A DNA stretch of 64,000 bases from positions 6,712,937 through 6,776,936 of the forward strand of contig NW_020312788.1 in the NCBI RefSeq assembly GCF_003265705.1. The letters are read 5' to 3'. The notes beneath the pieces are model-generated. The model worked only from the letters and a program-made list of their open reading frames with translations. It was not told the DNA's origin and did not search any database. The stretch is from Callorhinus ursinus (lineage: Eukaryota > Chordata > Mammalia > Carnivora > Otariidae). Position numbers and translations under genes: made by a program. Below, piece by piece: positions 1-10,057 of this stretch. Every line of letters starts with the position of its first letter. The first letter of the stretch is position 1.

Positions 1-350
1 GGATACTTCTCTTTGTGTGACTGTGACATGCCAAGGACAATCACAACTTAGATAATGCTGAAAATATGCTGACATATTTTTCAAGGATCCATGTTAGTTA
101 TCCCCTTATGTTAAAAATAATGCTTTCTTCCACATAGCAGACACTGTCTATGCCCTGCTTATATCCTAGGATCTTAACTCTTTAGGAATCCTTCCTGACT
201 TCCAATTACAAGTTTGTTGAAGACTTGTTGTGATGCTCTACCCCAGGGTCGGCAGGCTGGAAGTCTCAGGGAATAACCAATGACTGATACAATTGGTGTA
301 TAAATACTGTAGCTCCTCTGTCTCACATGTTTGATAACTCTAAGAGGTAG

Positions 351-398
<48 letters not shown>

Positions 399-3191
399 TG
401 TTTACTTTGGTTACTATGGCTTTCTCTCAGGCTTAAACTTTAGTTGCTCACTGTTTTAGCTGGTTTTCATGGTCATCCATTTATTGGCTGTCTTCCTGTC
501 TGGTCTCATTCCCCCACTTTCTGCCATCAGTTCCTATATTTTCCAAATAAGATACTTGCACTCAAATCTTTGCTTAAAGTCTACTTCCAACTAATCTAAA
601 AGACTTTGGAAAGGTAAGACATACATTAAAACATATATTGATTTGGATACCCAATTGGTCCTATTTTTCTAAGAGTATACCCTGGTCACCTCAACCTGCC
701 ATTTGTAAATATAATCCTTAGAGTAGATTTACTTCTATAAATGAATGATCTATTTTATGACTTACTGATTTTTCCTAAATAAATACTTAGATAATGACAC
801 TCATTCTATTTCTGATAAAGTTTCACTACCAACCCCTATGTTTACTGCATATCTCATGCTACCTTCTTTTTTTTCAAGTTTTTATACTTAGTGTCTCAGG
901 CATGAGCCCACTTAGTTTTCCCTTTTCCAGGAGGCATAAGTCCTATGCCTCTTTGTTAAGCTTCTATACCTTTGTGAATAGCTTTCTACCCAATATTTGT
1001 GATAATTACAACATGAGTCTTCATCAGTTTGGCCTCCCTCAATGTCTCACTCCTCAAATTTTTTTCTACCTCATGCCCAGCTAGCTGATCTTCTGTTCTT
1101 TAAGTTTCTCCATGTAAACCCAGAGATTCTTGTCCCCTGTCTATAAATTCCCAAAACTCATTTAGTCTAATCCCCTTGATCAGGGAAGAAATGCCAGGAA
1201 TTTTATGAGATAATTTAGCTATTGCACAAAGATGGCACATACCAGGAATATGTGGAAGTGGATGACTTAGAGCGTAAGGTTATTTTAAGACTTAATTAGG
1301 GGAAAAGGCTAATCGGTAAAGATAAAACTTTTTGAGAAATTCTGTTGGAAACTGTCTGGTATTCAAACCACTCAGGAATGAAACAATAGAAACCTGGGGA
1401 CAGTGGATAGAACTCTGAAGCTGGTTGGCCTTGAGAGCCATAGCACATGCCCCTTCCTTACTTCACCCCAGATTAGGGAAGGTTGGGGAGAGCAGTGGCC
1501 ATTATGATGGAGGAAGGGGAGTGGCCTTCAAGGTGAGAGAGCAGGAATTGTGGAAATATTTAATTGGTTCTCTAGGCTTCTATAATTTTGACTTGAGCTA
1601 GTGTTAACACAATTTTGGCTTCTATTGGCTGGTATATTGATAGATAAGACCAAAAAGAAAAAAAAATACCCTGATTCCTAGGAGTTTATTTTAATAATTA
1701 ATTAATGTAATATAAATATAATAATTTGCTAATAGATAAAAATTTTAGTATTAATGTAGAACTTCTCAATCAGGATAACCCCAGTAATGAGCGGACTTTG
1801 GCCCCATAATGCCTAATAGAATGTAGCCTATAATAACAGGCCTTGTGTTAAAATGCAAAAACTTATGTAATTTTATCTAAAGGATGAGTTTAATATTGTG
1901 AAATAGTAAATATCCCAGAGTCAATTACTTCTAGACATGGGACGTTGCTCCCCTGACCCCACCTCCAACTATCTATCTGTCCATCCCTATGAGTGCATGT
2001 ATGTGCACACACACCCATCTTGGTATATAATATGTTAACTGAATACTGTAATGAACTATGTCTTCTACTTTTATGATACTTTAAATACCATAGATGCATA
2101 AAAGCAGTTTTGGAAGAAGATAATTATGCAACTTAAATAATCTGATATATTTCGGGGATTCCTTAAAACCGGAATCAGTATTTGCCATTGAATACCAGTT
2201 ACTCTAAATTCCATTCCTGCATAAAGTTAGTTTACTGCAAAACTCAATTTGTATATTAACTAAAGTTGTACATTAATTTAGTCTATAAAATCACTTTCAC
2301 TTAGCTGTAGTTTAATTTTTCTTTGACTTTTATGAGGTTCTTAATAAGAAAGAACCAGATAAAAATTGTTTCCACATTTGTTGTAAATCATTGTCAATGC
2401 CATCTTATAAGGTCTCATATATGAAACTTCTCTTATAATTTACTGCCAAAAAAAAAGGACTTTTGTAAAAATTTAACATTCTCTGTTACATGTAATCAAT
2501 GTATTTCCCTTTTTGCCCTTCCGTTACGGGAGCTCAAAATTTTAAATTCATACAAATTACAGTGTTAATATTATTCTTCTTTAAAGAAGCAGGTAACAGT
2601 AGAAATGTTGTTTATAATAAATGATTTTGCAATATTTTTCACAATGTTAACAAAACAAACCTAATGTTTTTTCAGAAGTTAATAAACCTTTCTTGATTGT
2701 ATTGATAAGCTACCTCCTCTGACGGAGCTGCTACCAAGTCTCTTGTTTGAGTCTGCAGCACTACAAAACAATAGCATTAACCCAGGTGTTGTGTTTAAAA
2801 ACTTTCATTCATCTTAGTGGGAAATTAATTTTAAGCTTACTTGTAACCATTTAGAGATTTGCATTCCTAGGTCACTTGTCCAATATGCCAATATTCTGCT
2901 TGAAGAACTGAAGCTTAATTACAAGCCTTCCTGAATGTTAATCTTCATTATTTAACGAGTCCCTAGTCTCAGAAGCAGGGCTTTCTGATCGGCTGCTTCA
3001 GAAAGACTAAAAGACAATGGAATGTGGAAGAATAAAGATAATTGTCAACAATTTCCCAATCGATTACTTATAACATAATAATACATTTTTTCCCCAGCAA
3101 TTGCATTATTTTTTGAAACAAATAAATGATAACATTCTACTTTATTCCTGACAAAACCCTTAAATTAAAATAGGTAGTATCTTCATTAACA

Positions 3192-3193
<2 letters not shown>
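1..3193. other. AT-rich sequence, no gene recognised
   Basis: Unique-looking AT-rich DNA, interrupted only by the GT microsatellite at 353-397. Open frames here are short and have no recognisable domain or splice context. The part around 2560-3060 has balanced, non-repetitive sequence with many TAAT cores and is noted separately as a candidate conserved non-coding element. Confidence 0.5.
353..397. repeat. (GT)n microsatellite
   Basis: Uninterrupted GT dinucleotide array of about 22 units after a short GGGGTGTG lead-in. Likely length-polymorphic. Confidence 0.97.

Positions 3194-3223
<30 letters not shown>
3194..3223. repeat. (CA)n microsatellite
   Basis: CA array of about 15 units ending in CACGCAC. 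Confidence 0.95.
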
Positions 3224-3227
<4 letters not shown>

Positions 3228-3439
3228 TTTAAATGCTTGTGCACGAGTAAAAGAGTAGAAGTTTTTTCAACTGAGAAACATTATATTATCACCACTGTCC
3301 AAAGCAGTTAGTCAAGAGAATGAAATTCTAAGTACAAAATGGAAAAGGAGTGACATTATTATTTTAAACTGGTACATAAAAACATTAAAATAGCTAAAAT
3401 AACAACCATAATTAAATCTTCAGTGCATTGTCCAGACTT

Positions 3440-3643
3440 CTTTTTTTAAAGAATGATTGATTATTTATTTATTTACTTACTTAATAGAGAGAGAGAGAGC
3501 ACAAGCAGGGGGAACAGCAGGCAAAGGGAGAAGCAGGCTCCCTGCTGAGTGAGAAATCCTATGTGGAACTCGATCCCAGGACTCCAGGATCATGACCTGA
3601 GCCAAATGCAGATGCTTAACCAACTGAGCCACCCAGGCGTCCC
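3440..3643 (-). mobile_element. CAN-SINE (tRNA-Lys-derived)
   Basis: Read on the minus strand it starts with the GGGACGCCTGGGTGGCTCAG head, carries the box A/box B-derived region, a CT-rich stretch, and an AATAAATAAATAA/TTTAAAAAAA tail. An 11-bp direct repeat TGTCCAGACTT (3429-3439 and 3644-3654) flanks it as a target-site duplication. Full length. Confidence 0.95.
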
Positions 3644-4019
3644 TGTCCAGACTTATTCTAAAAGTTGAAAAATTTTATAATACTCCTTTTAATGTAGCAT
3701 CACAGTTGATTCCAGGCAGTGTTGCAGTACCTTTTGTGTAGGATAGTATTCAATTTATACCATCTACATCCACTCCCTAGAGGGAATATGTTATACCTTT
3801 TCCTGTTTTTCATTTTTCTGGTGTTTGCTATATGTTTCCATGTGATACTTTAATTGATTGCTTGATTGATCTACCATAGATATTACTGATTACAACTTGC
3901 TATAATAGATGATGATTACCTATATCACCCCTACTTTCTTTTCCTACATTGTACCAATGGCAATATGACATTATTTTTGGTAACTGCTCTCCACTACAAT
4001 TTTAAATCCCATATTTATA

Positions 4020-4020
<1 letters not shown>

Positions 4021-4062
<42 letters not shown>
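4021..4062. repeat. (TG)n microsatellite
   Basis: About 21 TG units in an AT-rich context. Confidence 0.96.
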
Positions 4063-4064
<2 letters not shown>

Positions 4065-4378
4065 TGAACCGAAGTAGCATATTTTGATTCCCTTAAGAAG
4101 GAATTAGCTGCCAGAGTTTCCCTATCTTCTTGACCTCTTACATTTGCACTTCTGTCATCTGTTCACAAATTGCTACACTGCTGAGTTTGATGCTGTTTAA
4201 ATGCATTGTATAAACCACTTTATGTGGAATTACTTGCACATATGCACACATGGATATGTGTGTTGTGTAATTACTAGCAGGATGTTCCACCATGTTCAAC
4301 TGTGATTATTTCTGATAGTGGTATTTCACATGATTTTTCATTTGTTGATGATTTGAAGAAAACTATTCAACAGTGTAT

Positions 4379-4553
4379 TTTTTTAAAAGATTTTATTTAT
4401 TTATTTGAGAGAGAGAGTGAGAGACATAGAGCACATGGCGGGGGGAGGGTCAGAGGGAGAAGCAGACTCTGATGCGGGACTCGATCCAGGGACTCCAGGA
4501 TCATGACCTGAGCTGAAGGCAGTTGCTTAACCAACTGAGCCACCCAGGTGCCC
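4379..4553 (-). mobile_element. CAN-SINE
   Basis: Minus-strand CAN-SINE with head GGGCACCTGGGTGGCTCAG and an AAATAAAATCTTTTAAAAAA-type tail. Flanks CAACAGTGTAT (4368-4378) and CAACGGTGTAT (4555-4565) form an 11-bp target-site duplication with one mismatch. Confidence 0.93.
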
Positions 4554-4721
4554 ACAACGGTGTATGTTTTACTTTAGGCCTTATAAACCTATTTCTAGAG
4601 GCCTGATTTGAGTCTTTTTTATATCTTCTGTGCCTCTACTTAACATGTTCAATCTTTCTTCTACCTTGCTGAATATATGGAATATAGTTTTAGTATTTTT
4701 AAAATTTTTTTTGTCTACTAA

Positions 4722-4723
<2 letters not shown>

Positions 4724-4764
<41 letters not shown>
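4724..4764. repeat. (TG)n microsatellite
   Basis: About 20 TG units inside the old L1 fragment. It gives rise to a spurious histidine/threonine repeat frame on the minus strand. Confidence 0.96.
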
Positions 4765-4767
<3 letters not shown>

Positions 4768-4904
4768 CACGGTGCCATTTGGGGGGCAGTTTTGGTTGAC
4801 TGATTTTTCTGCTTATTCTATAGTGTTTTCTTTTCTTTGCATGTCTGATAATTTTTTAATTGGATAGATGGCTGTTAATGTGATTTTTACCTTATATCTC
4901 ACAT

Positions 4905-5110
4905 AAGAATTTATGTATTTATATATGTATTTATGTATTTATATATACATAAATATATGTATAAAATATATAACATATAACATATTTATATGTATTCAAA
5001 GATAATATTAACTATACATATATACACACACACACACAGTATGATCTATATCACACAAAAAGCTAAAAATCACAATATGTATCATCTATCTGTCTATCTA
5101 TATATTTATT
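4905..5110. repeat. AT-rich low-complexity tract
   Basis: Imperfect TATTTATGTATTTATATATG repeats, then ATATACACACACAC and a short TCTA-type run near 5085-5105. Confidence 0.85.
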
Positions 5111-5214
5111 CTTTTTCAGCCTGCTAGGACTTTGTTCTGGAGCGTAGTTAAGTTATTTGTAAACAGTATGATCCTTACAGATCTCTCTTTAATATTTGTA
5201 GACAGGCCCTAGAG

Positions 5215-6045
5215 AGGTATGGTAGTGATGACTATAACTACAGCAAAGCACAAGATGCAAGATGTTGATGCAAGAAATGGTTACATCAGAAAAGATTCTG
5301 TGAGCCAGGAGGGCCTAAAACTCAAGTGTCTCCATCATAGAGAAGGGTATCAATCATTTCATGGCAAAAAGCATCCCAGTTGGTAGCTATGATATTTACA
5401 TTCGTCATCAATTGATCCTTTGTATTTCCCAGTATGTCCATGGACTCCATATCACCAGCTACTTCTCATATTTGTCAATCATGGCAAAGGCCACATTCAA
5501 GTGGTCTTCATTGGAGGTCACTCATTTAACTTCATGAGCATCAGGTGAGAAAACAGTTGCTCTACTCAGAGACACTATTTTTCATCCACTTTAGGACAGC
5601 TGGCTGCACATATAAGTTACTCACTGAGATATCAGTAAGCTCTGAATCTTAGAAACATGTATATCATGAAGATGGTATGATCAGTGTCTGCTGTGCATAA
5701 CATATTTGTAGCCAGTTTGGTCAGGATTGGGGCTTGGCTCTTAGTTTTCTTGTTCTGCCAGGTCTAGGGGAAGTGTGGGACAAATAAAGTTGGCTGCAGC
5801 AATTGTGTAGACATTAATCATGAGTAGAAGCTCCAGTTGATTATCATTGATTTTGCCTCAACCACTGAGCAATGTAAACATCCTCCTGTCCATGCACACT
5901 CTTCCCAATGTCGAAACCTGTCTCTTGGTTGCTGAATTTTTCAGTTAACGCTTTGCCTAATTCCATTCCCAAGGAGCAGGCGATTTTCTGAGATGAATTC
6001 TGGTAGGAGCCACAGCTAGAGGTTTTGATATTTGGCATTTTGACC
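5215..6045 (-). pseudogene. Processed pseudogene of ribose-phosphate pyrophosphokinase (PRPS1-like)
   Basis: The parent enzyme makes phosphoribosyl pyrophosphate from ribose-5-phosphate and ATP in the cytosol, for nucleotide synthesis. This copy starts with an ATG at 6036-6038 followed by MPNIK, then SQKIA, LGMELGK and KFSNQET, blocks typical of PRPS N-termini. Further left, across frameshifts and stops, recognisable pieces follow in the family order: INDN.LELL.MIN (near 5830), an SPDA block with LNVAFA (near 5500-5560), HRIFS (near 5300) and ITTIP (near 5225). MPNIK and SQKIA fit PRPS1 better than PRPS2. No introns interrupt these pieces, so it is a retrocopy. It ends abruptly near codon 270 of about 318, with no 3' UTR or A-tail, against an old L1. 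No clear target-site duplication was found. It is non-functional: many stops and frameshifts. PRPS2 or PRPS1L1 parentage cannot be excluded. Confidence 0.82.
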
Positions 6046-6061
6046 ATCTGCCTTGGCAATG

Positions 6062-7576
6062 TTTTACTCAGGTAACACTGATTTTGATGCAGACAAAACC
6101 AAAATCATACTATACAGTAAATTACTAACTACTTTTCTATTTTTTTTATTTATAACTTGACGACATAATTATTGTCTATTGTGCATTCAAGTAGCATACT
6201 ACTATCATATCTCCTTTTGCTTAAATTTATTTTTCTTTGTGTTTAATTGATTTTAGACTTAGATAAAAGTTACAAAAATAGTATGGAGAATTCCTGTACA
6301 TCATTTACCCAGATTTTCCTATTGTTAACATCTTGCAAACCCATTGTACAGTGATCAAAACTAAGAAATTAACATTGATACATTATTATTAGCCAATCTA
6401 CAAACTTTATTTAGATATATTATTTTTATTGAACAGCATTTTCTTTGGTTTCTTAATGCCTTCCTTTTTCATGCATTTTTGGCATACTTAAGGACTTTTA
6501 AATGCATGTTTAAGGACTGCCAGTTGATTGCTAAGAATATAAAAATCTACGACATTTGCTCTCTCTTTCCCTGTAGAAACCTCCCTCCTTCACCTGTCAT
6601 TGGGACTAAATTCTCTCTAGGCCTACGCACATCAGAAACCTCCCTCCTTCACCTATCATTGGGACTAATTCTCTCTAGGCCTAGGCAAACAAAGACAACA
6701 AACTTGTCTTTATTGATCTCCTAATTTGTATACATTATTTCCTTAATACCATATTATCCTTTTTTATGTGTGTATTTTTTGCCTTTATTTAGGTGGAACA
6801 AATTTTAAAAAATTTCAGAAGAAAGAGGAGGTAAATTATGATTTCTTTCACATATGAAATTATAGTTATTTTTACCCTCACATTTGAATTATAATTCATC
6901 TGGGTATAGAATTCAAAGTTGAAATTTGTTTTCCCACAGAACATTGCAATTTTGTCTTCTTTCTCCTAATATCCATTTTTGAAGATGGTATCTCTGATGC
7001 CAGCTTGATTCTCATTAAGAGACATATTTTTCTTTCTGGAGGCTTTTAAAATTCTTTAAGTCTGCGTTTGAAAGTTTATAATAATATAGTTCTGGTTCTT
7101 TCTCATTAGTTGTGCTGGACACTTTCAATTTAAAGTCTTGTGTCCTTTGGTCTTGGGCAATCCTTTGCTAATTGTTATTTAATTACTTTCTGGAATTCCT
7201 AATAGCATGATTATAAAATTTCTGGACAAATCCTCTATACCTTTACAATAATTTTTACTTACATTTTCTGATTTCTCTTGTTCAATTTCTTGATTATTGA
7301 TTTTTCTCCTCAAACCCATCCATCAAATTCTTTTTGTAATCACATTTTTAGTTTGTAAAGTTTTTCCCTCATTCTCTGTGATTCCTTTTCTACTCATAAC
7401 ACCATATTTTTTGTGTGTTTCATGGTTGTAGTATCTTCTTAAATATTTCTGACTATAGTATTTAGAGCTTAAAACAAAACCTTGTATTCATTAAATTATG
7501 TTTCCTCTGAAATTTCTCTTTTGTATTCTAGAATTTCATCAAATGTCTCATGATCTTTATCAGATTATTCATATAT
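6062..7576 (-). mobile_element. Old L1/HAL1-like sequence, degraded
   Basis: Segments such as 6240-6420 (AATAGTATGGAGAATTCC, then CAAAACTAAGAAATTAACATTG) and 6890-7180 (CTGGGTATAGAATTC then a TTGTCTTCTTTCTCC-like block) resemble antisense ancient LINE sequence. The whole interval is AT-rich and T-rich on the plus strand, as expected for antisense L1. Boundaries and subfamily are uncertain. It contains a 59-bp tandem duplication at 6575-6688. Confidence 0.42.
6575..6688. repeat. 59-bp tandem duplication (2 copies)
   Basis: The block beginning AGAAACCTCCCTCCTTCACC occurs at 6575 and again at 6634, each running through CATTGGGACTAA and CTCTCTAGGCCTA. The copies differ by only a few changes, so the duplication is younger than the surrounding repeat. 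Confidence 0.92.
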
Positions 7577-7590
7577 AAGAAGGAAATGAG

Positions 7591-7780
7591 GGGTGCCTGG
7601 GTGGCTCAGTCGGTTAAGCATCTGCTATCAGCTGAGGTCATGATCCTGGAGTCCTGGGATCAGGCCCACATTGGGGTTCCTGCTCAGCAGGGAGCCTGCT
7701 TCTCCCTCTACCTCTGACTGCTGTTCCCCGTGCTTGAGCTCTCTCTGTCAAATAAATAAATAAAATCTTAAAAAAAGAAG
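7591..7780 (+). mobile_element. CAN-SINE
   Basis: Plus-strand head GGGTGCCTGGGTGGCTCAGT, pyrimidine-rich stretch, then TCAAATAAATAAATAAAATC and an A-rich tail. Perfect 14-bp target-site duplication AAGAAGGAAATGAG at 7577-7590 and 7781-7794. Confidence 0.95.
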
Positions 7781-7794
7781 AAGAAGGAAATGAG

Positions 7795-8575
7795 AAAAAA
7801 TCTGCTTGTCCTCTGGCAGACTTCACTATCTAGAGAGATGACACTGAGTCTGCCATTGGCCACGTCTGCAGCCCATAAGGGAAATGCTATTGCTCTGTGT
7901 GCTCCAAATACACACCAGCTGCCCTACCCTCCACATGTAGTTTGCTCACTTTCTTTAAGTAAAACATTTGTTCTGTGTACAGAGGTGGAAGAAGTGGGAA
8001 TTCCATTGTTATGTTTATTGACTTTCCATTAGGCTTTATGATATCAACCCTTTGCTCATCCCCCACCCCCTCTCCCCAGTCATACTTTGCCCTTGCAAAT
8101 CCCAGGTCTCTCCCTCTGGCTCTGGAACCCTCTGCAAGGACCCAAGCAGTGGATCCTGTCCTGCTTCATGAGTCGCCAGTCATCTGTCTGCTTTCCACTT
8201 TCTAGAAATGTGTGGAAATTTTTATCCACTTATATACTTTCCTCCCATTCGTTTTTATAAATTATGAGCTTATGACTTTAAAGTGTTGTATAGTATTATC
8301 TTAATTGGATCTTGGAGAAATTATTGTGTGCCACAAATCAACCATATGGACATAAAAGCCATAGATTTGTGTTTCAAAAACAATATCCCTATGACACTAA
8401 GGTAAGTAGACTGAGGATAAAGGAAGATAAAAAGGGGAAACCTATTAGGAGTATTTTGCTAATGAAGTGAAAGAGTTACAAGTATTCAGTGATGTATTGG
8501 CAATGAGCAAAGACACGGGGATGGATTCCAGAAATAAAGGTTATAGAATAGAACTTAATGTCAGAATAAATGGAG
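7795..8575. other. Unique sequence, no gene recognised
   Basis: Moderately CT-rich in 7850-8200, AT-rich after. Two overlapping plus-strand frames of 76-80 codons show no domain and no conserved start context. Confidence 0.4.
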
Positions 8576-9170
8576 TGTATTAATTTGCTATTGCTGCCAT
8601 AACAAAGTACCACAAATTTGGCAGTTAAAACAATACCCATTTATTACCATCTCACAGTTGTGTAGGTCAGAAGTCTATGGGGCTCCTTGCCTCTGGTCTC
8701 ACAAAGCTGAAGTCAAGGTGTTCGGCAGGTATGGAGACTCTAGGAGAGAATTGTTTCCAGGCTATTCACTGAATTCTGTTCTGTGTGGTTGTAGGACTAA
8801 CGTCCCTGTTTCTTGCTGGCTGTCATCTGGGGATGTCCTGGAACTTCTAACAGCATCCCTTCAGTCCCTCCACATAGCCTCCTGCGTCTCAGAATTGTGG
8901 TGTGTTGGATTCTTCTCGCACTGCTCCATCTCTCTGACTGACTCTTCTGCCTTCCTCTTCTATTTTGTAAGGGCTCATGTGATTGCACTGGTTCTACCTA
9001 GATAATCTCCCTTTTTTTAAATTCAGCTGATTACTAGTACCTTAGCTCCAGCTGCAATATCCCTTCACAGAACTTCCTAGATTAGCAGTTGACTGAAAAA
9101 TTAGGGGACAAGGATCTTCGGTGAGTGGGGGTCTTTATATATTTCCTACCCCTGGGAATATGACTGAAAA
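8576..9170 (-). mobile_element. MaLR/ERVL-type solo LTR, antisense
   Basis: On the plus strand it starts TGTATTAATTTGCTATTGCTGCCATAACAAAGTACCACA, a family-typical terminus that is the reverse complement of LTR ends of the MLT/MST class. An AATAAA polyadenylation signal lies on the minus strand at 8640-8645, where these LTRs carry it. The left edge is sharp, the right edge diffuse. It is the same broad class as the LTR at 37077 but in opposite orientation. A 115-codon plus-strand frame across it is incidental. Confidence 0.7.
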
Positions 9171-9258
9171 GTAAGTATAGGAGATGACTTTCAGATTTCT
9201 AGTTGGGATGATGTCACTTAATTAGGTTCCTCAATGTGTATGCTTGGAGGATCTTTCA

Positions 9259-9263
<5 letters not shown>

Positions 9264-9297
<34 letters not shown>
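9264..9297. repeat. (CA)n microsatellite
   Basis: About 17 ACs ending in ACTCAGC. Confidence 0.95.
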
Positions 9298-9298
<1 letters not shown>

Positions 9299-9990
9299 AG
9301 CATTACAGCATGAGGAAGACTGCCAAATTCAAAAATTTTAATCTTAGATATATTACTACCCCTGATTGTTACCTGCTTTTCCCCCCAATTAAACTGGGAC
9401 AGGAAAGGTATAATAGAAATCTAAGAAAATAAACAAGCAAGCAAATAAACAGAGTTTTAAGCTTTATAACCGACTCAATAGCTTTCTCTAATCTGGCCCC
9501 TCCCCTAAGGCTCCTTAGCTTTGTAGAATTAAAGGGCATATCCCAAGCAGAAAGCACTCCCAGAGACAATCAAATGGGAGAAGAGAAGATGATGTGGGTG
9601 CCAGATTCAGTCCCCCAACAGCTACCTACCAAAGTCTACTAGAGTCTCTCGCAGCTCTTAGAGAGTGATCTACTGTCCTTTGCACTCAGAAGGGAAATAC
9701 TCTACTACCTCCACTCAATCTTCTCATTTCTGTGGTCTATCCTTCTGTCTGTCTGTCTCACCTTACATAATAACCTAGAGACTATCAAGCTCTTTTCCTG
9801 GGGTGGATGGGCTGACAGAAAGGAGGATGAAAAAAGGTACATGAGAACAAAAAGAAGAAAGAAACCAATGTTGCATAAATAGACATTATTGACACATGCT
9901 TTCTTTTCTACATAGTTATATAATTTCCTTTAAAGCACATAAAGACAAAGACAAAAGTTTGTCTATACCACTTTGGAATTCAAGAATTTG

Positions 9991-9991
<1 letters not shown>
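9298..9991. other. Unique sequence, no gene recognised
   Basis: No repeat or coding signal that I can support. The minus-strand 66-codon frame at 9369-9569 has no domain. Confidence 0.4.

Positions 9992-10057
<66 letters not shown>
9992..10057. repeat. Compound (CT)n(GT)n microsatellite
   Basis: About 15 CT units run directly into about 17 GT units. A pyrimidine block abutting an alternating purine-pyrimidine block. Confidence 0.97.

Larger units (their letters stand above)
4566..5214 (-). mobile_element. Ancient L1 (L1M-type) fragment
   Basis: The sequence around 4790-5210 (GGACTTTGTTCTGGAGCGTAG and following) resembles the antisense of old mammalian L1 3' regions that I know. It is interrupted by a TG array (4724-4764) and an AT-rich stretch (4905-5110). 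The CAN-SINE at 4379 probably landed in the same element. Subfamily not assignable by eye. Confidence 0.5.

Noticed and set aside
4581..4778. 65-codon minus frame with a His/Thr repeat
   Set aside because: Product of a TG microsatellite.
9992..10057. Possible CRISPR-like or regulatory repeat
   Set aside because: Simple dinucleotide array with no spacer structure.
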